From: Deltaproteobacteria bacterium
Lineage (GTDB): Bacteria > Desulfobacterota > Syntrophia > Syntrophales > UBA5619
Reading direction: 5' to 3'
DNA: 59,195 bases
Assembly (NCBI GenBank): GCA_021817825.1
Contig: JAKAFS010000009.1
Span: 1-59,195, forward strand
This document shows positions 50,640-59,195 of this stretch, in pieces. Each line of letters starts with the position of its first letter. Within the stretch, counting starts at the first letter, position 1. The translations under genes were made by a program, and so were the position numbers. Under the pieces are notes generated by a model. That model saw only the letters and a list, made by a program, of their open reading frames with translations. It was not told the origin of the DNA and searched no databases.

Positions 50640-51490
50640 TGCCGCCAAAGCAGTCGCTGGGCAAAGGGTTGGGGGCGATGTTCCCCGATCTCATGAACAA
50701 TATCGGCGATCGGCCCGCCTTCATCCTCTGCGGGATCGAAGAGCTGACCCCGAACCGCTTTCAGCCGCGCCGCGACTTCAACGATGCCGACCAGCGGGAG
50801 TTGATCGCCTCGGTGAAAAAAAGCGGCATCATCCAGCCGATCATCGTCCGCAAATCGGAATCAGGCTATGAGATCATCGCCGGCGAGCGCCGCTGGCGGG
50901 CGGCCCAGGCGGCCGGGCTCCACGAGGTTCCCGTCGTCATCCGCGCCGCCGACGACCGGGACCTGGCGGAACTTTCGCTGATCGAAAACATCCAGCGCGA
51001 GGCGCTCAACCCCGTCGAAGAAGCCGATGCCTATCAGGTCCTGCTGACCCGCTTTTCCCTCTCCCAGGAGGAGATCGCCCTTAGGGTCGGGAAGGACCGT
51101 TCCACCGTCGCCAACACCGTGCGGCTGCTGAAACTGCCCGAGGCGGCCAAGAAGGCGCTGATCGCAAAGGAGATCACGGCCGGACATGCGCGGGCCCTTT
51201 TGGCTCTCGAACAACCCGCCGATCAGTTGGGGGCCCTGAAGATCATCCGTCAGAAGGGCCTCAATGTGCGGGAGACGGAACGGCTGATCCAAAACCTGAA
51301 AAAGGTCCCGGTCAAAAAGGGAACCCTCAAGAAGGACCCTTACCTGGAGGACCTGGAGCGGGAACTGACTTCCCATCTCATGACGGCAGTGGCGATCCGG
51401 GACCGCAAGAAGTCCGGAACCATCGAGATCCGTTACGGCAACGGCAATGAATTGAACCGTCTGATCAGGCTGTTGCTCGAAGGACAATAG
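50639..51490 (+). CDS. parB: Chromosome partitioning protein ParB (Spo0J)
   Basis: Protein of 283 residues that binds parS and spreads as a CTP-dependent clamp. N-terminal [12 protein letters not shown] contacts ParA; the CTP-binding motif is [12 protein letters not shown] near 82; [18 protein letters not shown] and the helix-turn-helix [20 protein letters not shown] follow; the C-terminal dimer domain is normal. The ATG at 50639 overlaps the parA stop (ATGA-type), so no separate ribosome binding site is needed. Confidence 0.96.
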   Translation: MPPKQSLGKGLGAMFPDLMNNIGDRPAFILCGIEELTPNRFQPRRDFNDADQRELIASVKKSGIIQPIIVRKSESGYEIIAGERRWRAAQAAGLHEVPVVIRAADDRDLAELSLIENIQREALNPVEEADAYQVLLTRFSLSQEEIALRVGKDRSTVANTVRLLKLPEAAKKALIAKEITAGHARALLALEQPADQLGALKIIRQKGLNVRETERLIQNLKKVPVKKGTLKKDPYLEDLERELTSHLMTAVAIRDRKKSGTIEIRYGNGNELNRLIRLLLEGQ

Positions 51491-51598
51491 GCGCGGCGTT
51501 TTTTCGCCTCCAGAGGAAACTCCTGCCAAAGGAGTCGGTTAACCCTTTGAAAATATTGTCCACAGCTGTGGATAAAACTGTGCATAAGGTTGGGTATT
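51491..51598. promoter_or_regulatory. Probable oriC / dnaA promoter region with three DnaA boxes
   Basis: Three boxes within 32 bases: TTGTCCACA at 51556-51564, TTATCCACA (consensus, - strand) at 51567-51575 and TTATGCACA (- strand) at 51579-51587. The first two face each other in a near-palindrome. They overlap the region where the dnaA message should start, so DnaA autoregulation is likely. ACTCC/GGAGT at about 51520-51536 forms a small hairpin after parB. Confidence 0.75.
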
Positions 51599-52951
51599 TT
51601 GGACATCGTCTGGGAAAAGACAGTTAAAATCATTAAAGAAAAAGTAAGCCAGCAGAATTTCGAGACCTGGATACGTCCGATCCGTATCGATGCTCTGGAG
51701 GGGGACCATGCCACCCTGGCCGTTCCCAACCGTTTCTTCCGCGACTGGCTGGTCGAGAATTTCCTCTCCCTGATTCGGGAGGCCATGAAATCCGTGGCCG
51801 GCGTCAATTATGAAGTGCAATTCCTGGTCGAACAGGAAAACCCGCAGGATCAGGAAAAGGAGGGGAAGCCGGCGCCGGTTGCCGAAAAAGCGGCGCCCCA
51901 AAAGAAGGACCGCGCCACGCTCAACTCCACCTTGAACCCGAATTACAACTTCGCCCGATTCGTCGTCGGGGCGAGCAACCAGTTTGCCCATGCCGCCTCG
52001 GTGGCCGTCGCCGATCAACCGGCAAAAAACTACAACCCCCTTTTCATCTATGGGGGCGTGGGTTTGGGGAAGACCCACCTGCTCAACGCCATCGGTTTGA
52101 AGACCATGTCTCTCTTTCCGGAGATGAACGTGGTCTATGTCTCGGCGGAAGTCTTCATGAACGAACTCATCAACTCCATCCGCTATGACAAGATGCCGAA
52201 GTTTAGGGAAAAATTTCGCAATATCGATTGCTTGTTGATCGACGACATCCAGTTTATCGCCGGAAAAGAGCGGACCCAGGAGGAGTTTTTCCACACCTTC
52301 AACACCCTCCATGACGCCGGGAAGCAGATCGTCGTCACAAGCGACAAGTTTCCCAAGGATATCCCGAATCTTGAAGGAAGACTGCGGTCCCGTTTCGAAT
52401 GGGGACTGATTGCCGACATCCAGCCGCCCGAGATCGAAACGAAGATCGCGATCCTGGAAAAAAAGGCCCAGGAAAATCAGATCGATCTACCGAGCAACGT
52501 GGCGCTGTATATCGCTTCCCAGGCGGAAACCAATATCAGGGAACTGGAGGGATATCTCGTCCGCATCGCCGCCTATTCCTCTTTGACGGGACGGGAGATC
52601 GATCTGGAACTGGTCAAGGCGGTCCTGAAAAAACTGCTCCGCCAGGAGGAAAAAAGGGAACTGACGATCGAAGAGATCACCAAGACCGTCTCGGGCGCTC
52701 TCAACATCAAGCTTGTGGATATCAAATCACAGAAAAAAAACAAGAATCTCGTGCAGGCCCGGCAGATTGCCATGTATCTGGCCCGGGAAATGACCAGCGC
52801 CTCCTTTCCCGATATCGGTGAAAAGATTGGGGGAAGGGATCATTCGACGGTCATCTACGCTCACAACAAGATCAAGAAGAACATGGAGACGGACAAGACG
52901 CTCATGGATCTCCTGGAAGAAATTCGCGAGACGCTTCTTAATAAGCGATGA
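51599..52951 (+). CDS. dnaA: Chromosomal replication initiator protein DnaA
   Basis: Protein of about 450 residues in four domains: an N-terminal oligomerisation domain (WEKTVKIIKEKVSQQNFETW), a charged linker rich in Glu/Lys/Pro near 80-105, an AAA+ domain with Walker A GGVGLGKTHLLNAIG and Walker B CLLIDDIQFIAGKERTQEE, and the DNA-binding domain with GGRDHSTVIYAHNKI. There is no ATG at the start; TTG at 51599 has AAGG at a 9-base distance and is preferred to TTG at 51590. A rare start codon fits tight control of DnaA amount. Confidence 0.95.
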   Translation: MDIVWEKTVKIIKEKVSQQNFETWIRPIRIDALEGDHATLAVPNRFFRDWLVENFLSLIREAMKSVAGVNYEVQFLVEQENPQDQEKEGKPAPVAEKAAPQKKDRATLNSTLNPNYNFARFVVGASNQFAHAASVAVADQPAKNYNPLFIYGGVGLGKTHLLNAIGLKTMSLFPEMNVVYVSAEVFMNELINSIRYDKMPKFREKFRNIDCLLIDDIQFIAGKERTQEEFFHTFNTLHDAGKQIVVTSDKFPKDIPNLEGRLRSRFEWGLIADIQPPEIETKIAILEKKAQENQIDLPSNVALYIASQAETNIRELEGYLVRIAAYSSLTGREIDLELVKAVLKKLLRQEEKRELTIEEITKTVSGALNIKLVDIKSQKKNKNLVQARQIAMYLAREMTSASFPDIGEKIGGRDHSTVIYAHNKIKKNMETDKTLMDLLEEIRETLLNKR

Positions 52952-53129
52952 GGGGTGTTTTCGTCCGGTGGTGCACAGTGGGAAGGAAGTAAAGGTTTCC
53001 GATATGGAAAGGGATTTGGGAATTGTAAACAATATGAACAGGCCCTGCTGTTACTACTGTTCTTTTAAAAGAGAGAAATTTTTTTAAGACCTATAATCTG
53101 TTGACCGTGTGGAAAGGATGGGGGCGGAT

Positions 53130-56746
<3,617 letters not shown>

Positions 56747-56826
56747 ATGCGGTCAGCCCTCGGTCCTAAAAGAGGGGAAGCAGCCGCCATATCCGGGGAA
56801 TGCGAGATAAGGAGAAGTCACGATTC

Positions 56827-59195
56827 ATGGATCAGCTTTACGAAAAGAATATCCTAGTCAACATCGAAGACGAGATGAAAAGGTCCTATGTGGACTACGC
56901 GATGAGCGTCATCATCGGCCGCGCGATTCCCGATTGCCGGGACGGACTGAAACCGGTCCACCGCCGGGCGCTCTTTGCCATGAACGAGATGGGGAACCAC
57001 TGGAACAAGCCCTACAAGAAATCGGCAAGGATCGTCGGCGACATCATCGGTAAGTATCATCCCCACGGCGATACGGCCGCCTATGATACGATCGTCCGGA
57101 TGGCCCAGGACTTCTCGATGCGCTATCTGCTCGTCGACGGCCAGGGAAACTTCGGCTCCATCGACGGCGATCCGCCGGCCGCCATGCGGTATACCGAAGT
57201 TCGGATGGCCCGGTTTTCCGAGGAGCTACTCGCCGACCTGGAGAAGAACACCGTCGATTTTACGCCTACTTACGATGAGTCCATGGAGGAACCGACGGTC
57301 CTGCCGGCCAAGGTTCCGCTGCTGCTGCTCAACGGAACCGCCGGAATCGCCGTCGGGGTCGCGACCAACATGCCGCCCCACAACCTTAGGGAGGTGGTGG
57401 ACGGGACGATCGCGCTCATCCGCGACCCCGAGATCACCATCGACGGTCTGATGCGTTACATCCAGGGGCCCGATTTTCCGACCGCCGGGTTCATCAACGG
57501 TCGGGAGGGAATCCTCTCCGCCTACCGGACCGGCCGGGGGATCATCCGCGTCCGCGCCCGGGCCCTGATCGAAAAGAACGCCCGGAACGACCGGGAGAGC
57601 ATCGTCGTGACCGAGCTTCCCTACCAGGTCAACAAGGCGAACCTCATCGAGAAGATTGCGGAACTGGTCAAGGACAAGAAGATCGGAGGCATTGCGGACC
57701 TCCGCGACGAATCGGACCGCGAGGGGATCCGGGTCGTTCTCGATCTCAAGAAGGACGAGGCCTCGGCGATCGTCCTGAACCAGCTCTACAAGCACACCCA
57801 GATGGAATCGACCTTCGGGATCATCATGCTGGCCATCGACAACGGCCAGCCCCGGGTCTTCAATCTCAAGGAGCTCCTTGAGAGCTTCGTCGCCTTCCGC
57901 AAAGAGGTGATTATCCGGAGGACCCAGTTCGAACTGGCCAAGGCCAAGGATCGGGCCCACATCTTAGAGGGGCTGATCATCGCCCTCGATCGGATCGACG
58001 AGGTGATCGCCGTCATCAAGGCGGCCGCCAACCCCCAGGAGGCCTCCGCCTCCCTGTGCAGCCGTTTCGGCCTCAGCGAGATCCAGGCCAAGGCGATTCT
58101 CGACATGCGCCTCCAGCGGCTGACCGGTCTGGAACGGGAAAAGATCGACGCCGAATATGCCGAAATCTCCGCCCTGATCCGCACCCTCCAGGGGATCCTG
58201 GACGATCCCCAGAAGGTGCTGGACGTGATCATCACGGAGCTCGAAGAGATCAAGGCCCGCTGCGGCGACGACCGGCGGACGGAAATCGTCATGAGTTCCG
58301 AGGATATCAATATCGAGGATCTGATCGTCGAAGAGGACATGGTCGTCACCGTTTCCCATGCCGGTTACATCAAGAGAAACCCCGTCAGCCTCTACAAGAG
58401 CCAGCGCCGGGGCGGCAAGGGCAAGATCGGGATGGGGACGAAGGAAGAGGATTTCGTCGAGAAGATCTTCATCGCCTCGACCCATCACTATGTCCTGATC
58501 TTTACAAGCAAGGGCCGGGTCTACTGGCTGAAGGTCTACCAGATTCCCCAGGCCGGGAGGGCCGCCAAAGGCAAGGCGGTCGTGAATCTCATCAACCTGG
58601 TCGAAGGCGAGCGGGTCGCCGCAGTGCAGGCCGTCCGGGAGTTCACGGGCGACAAATCGGTGGTCATGGTGACGAGAAAAGGGACGATCAAGAAGACGGA
58701 ACTGTCGGCCTTCTCCAACCCCCGCGCCGGCGGCATCATCGCCATCTCCGTCGACGACGACGACGATCTGATCGACGTCCAGCTCACCCTGGGCGGCCAG
58801 GATGTCTTTCTGGGCACCCGGAAGGGAAAGTCCATCCGCTTCCAGGAGGACGACGTCCGCGACATGGGCCGGACGGCGCGCGGCGTCCGGGGAATCGTGA
58901 TGGCTGAAGACGACCGCGTCATCGGGATGGAGATTCCGACGGCCGGCAACAGCATCCTCACCGTCTCCGAGAAGGGGTACGGAAAACGGACCGACATCGC
59001 CGAATACCGCCTCCAGACCCGGGGCGGCAAGGGAACGATCAACCTGAAGACCGACAAGGTGGGCGACGTCTCCGGAATCCTCCAGGTGACCGGAAACGAA
59101 GACATAATGCTCATCAGCGACGCGGGCCGGATCGTCCGCATGCGCGCCGAGGAGGTGCGCGTCATCCACCGGAGCACCCAGGGGGTCCGCCTGAT
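56827..59195 (+). CDS. gyrA: DNA gyrase subunit A (3' end outside window)
   Basis: The frame is open from ATG 56827 to the window edge, 789 codons, so only the last part of the C-terminal pinwheel is missing. It cuts and rejoins DNA through the active-site tyrosine in [10 protein letters not shown]. The quinolone region is [19 protein letters not shown]: the residue equivalent to E. coli Ser83 is Thr and Asp87 is kept. The wrapping motif of true gyrase is [18 protein letters not shown] lies 12 bases before the ATG. Confidence 0.96.
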   Translation, partial: MDQLYEKNILVNIEDEMKRSYVDYAMSVIIGRAIPDCRDGLKPVHRRALFAMNEMGNHWNKPYKKSARIVGDIIGKYHPHGDTAAYDTIVRMAQDFSMRYLLVDGQGNFGSIDGDPPAAMRYTEVRMARFSEELLADLEKNTVDFTPTYDESMEEPTVLPAKVPLLLLNGTAGIAVGVATNMPPHNLREVVDGTIALIRDPEITIDGLMRYIQGPDFPTAGFINGREGILSAYRTGRGIIRVRARALIEKNARNDRESIVVTELPYQVNKANLIEKIAELVKDKKIGGIADLRDESDREGIRVVLDLKKDEASAIVLNQLYKHTQMESTFGIIMLAIDNGQPRVFNLKELLESFVAFRKEVIIRRTQFELAKAKDRAHILEGLIIALDRIDEVIAVIKAAANPQEASASLCSRFGLSEIQAKAILDMRLQRLTGLEREKIDAEYAEISALIRTLQGILDDPQKVLDVIITELEEIKARCGDDRRTEIVMSSEDINIEDLIVEEDMVVTVSHAGYIKRNPVSLYKSQRRGGKGKIGMGTKEEDFVEKIFIASTHHYVLIFTSKGRVYWLKVYQIPQAGRAAKGKAVVNLINLVEGERVAAVQAVREFTGDKSVVMVTRKGTIKKTELSAFSNPRAGGIIAISVDDDDDLIDVQLTLGGQDVFLGTRKGKSIRFQEDDVRDMGRTARGVRGIVMAEDDRVIGMEIPTAGNSILTVSEKGYGKRTDIAEYRLQTRGGKGTINLKTDKVGDVSGILQVTGNEDIMLISDAGRIVRMRAEEVRVIHRSTQGVRL

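Overview
The window looks like one chromosomal segment of a GC-rich, Gram-negative, probably anaerobic Desulfobacterota (Deltaproteobacteria) relative, most likely of the Syntrophus/Syntrophobacter type. This is inference. The support is an outer-membrane lipopolysaccharide gene set (kdsB, hldD), a selenocysteine-encoding gene, CoA-transferase and beta-oxidation genes suited to anaerobic acid oxidation, and the gene order rsmG-parA-parB-dnaA-dnaN-gyrB-gyrA, which marks the replication origin region. No tRNA, rRNA, CRISPR array, insertion sequence or phage gene was seen.

Region 1 (2-814) is the 3' end of a class A penicillin-binding protein gene. Region 2 (about 1.1-21 kb) is a catabolic island whose base and codon use look less GC-biased than the rest. 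A divergent MFS transporter gene faces a long + strand array: two LUD-domain proteins; a UGSC-family selenoprotein read through an in-frame UGA at 4450-4452, with a SECIS-like hairpin just after it; a double-hotdog MaoC-type hydratase; two class III CoA-transferases; a TctCAB tripartite tricarboxylate transporter with a perfect 16-bp hairpin between tctC and tctA; an MmgE/PrpD protein; an IclR regulator; a thioredoxin-reductase-like flavoprotein lacking the usual NADPH motif; two biotin-enzyme carboxyltransferase subunits; and a MatC-like permease. The logic reads as uptake of a di- or tricarboxylic acid, CoA activation, hydration/dehydration, carboxyl-group transfer and selenol redox chemistry. 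The substrate and the selenoprotein reaction are unknown. This is the best candidate for an undescribed system.

Region 3 (21.1-24.2 kb) holds a crotonase, a thiolase and a 3-hydroxyacyl-CoA dehydrogenase, together enough to take crotonyl-CoA to two acetyl-CoA. A ThrH-like phosphatase and a beta-propeller lactonase follow on the - strand.

Region 4 (26.3-30.6 kb) is the branched-chain amino-acid operon ilvB-ilvN-ilvC. It is preceded by a consensus promoter, a 27-residue Leu/Val-rich leader peptide and a complete transcription attenuator. Large palindromic repeat elements sit in the ilvB-ilvN gap, and relatives of them lie near 41.2-41.4 kb.

Region 5 (30.6-46 kb, mostly - strand) has glycogen phosphorylase, an MFS transporter, a small cyclic-nucleotide-binding protein next to a nucleotide-translocase/HEAT-repeat membrane protein, an acyltransferase, kdsB, hldD and a kdnA-kdnB pair that predicts 8-amino-Kdo in the lipopolysaccharide. 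A TrmJ-like RNA methyltransferase and a secreted zinc phospholipase C-like protein follow. Region 6 (46.4-49 kb) has a lipoprotein, a DUF1566 protein and a methyltransferase. Region 7 (49.1 kb to the end) is the origin region, with three DnaA boxes directly upstream of dnaA; gyrA runs off the window.
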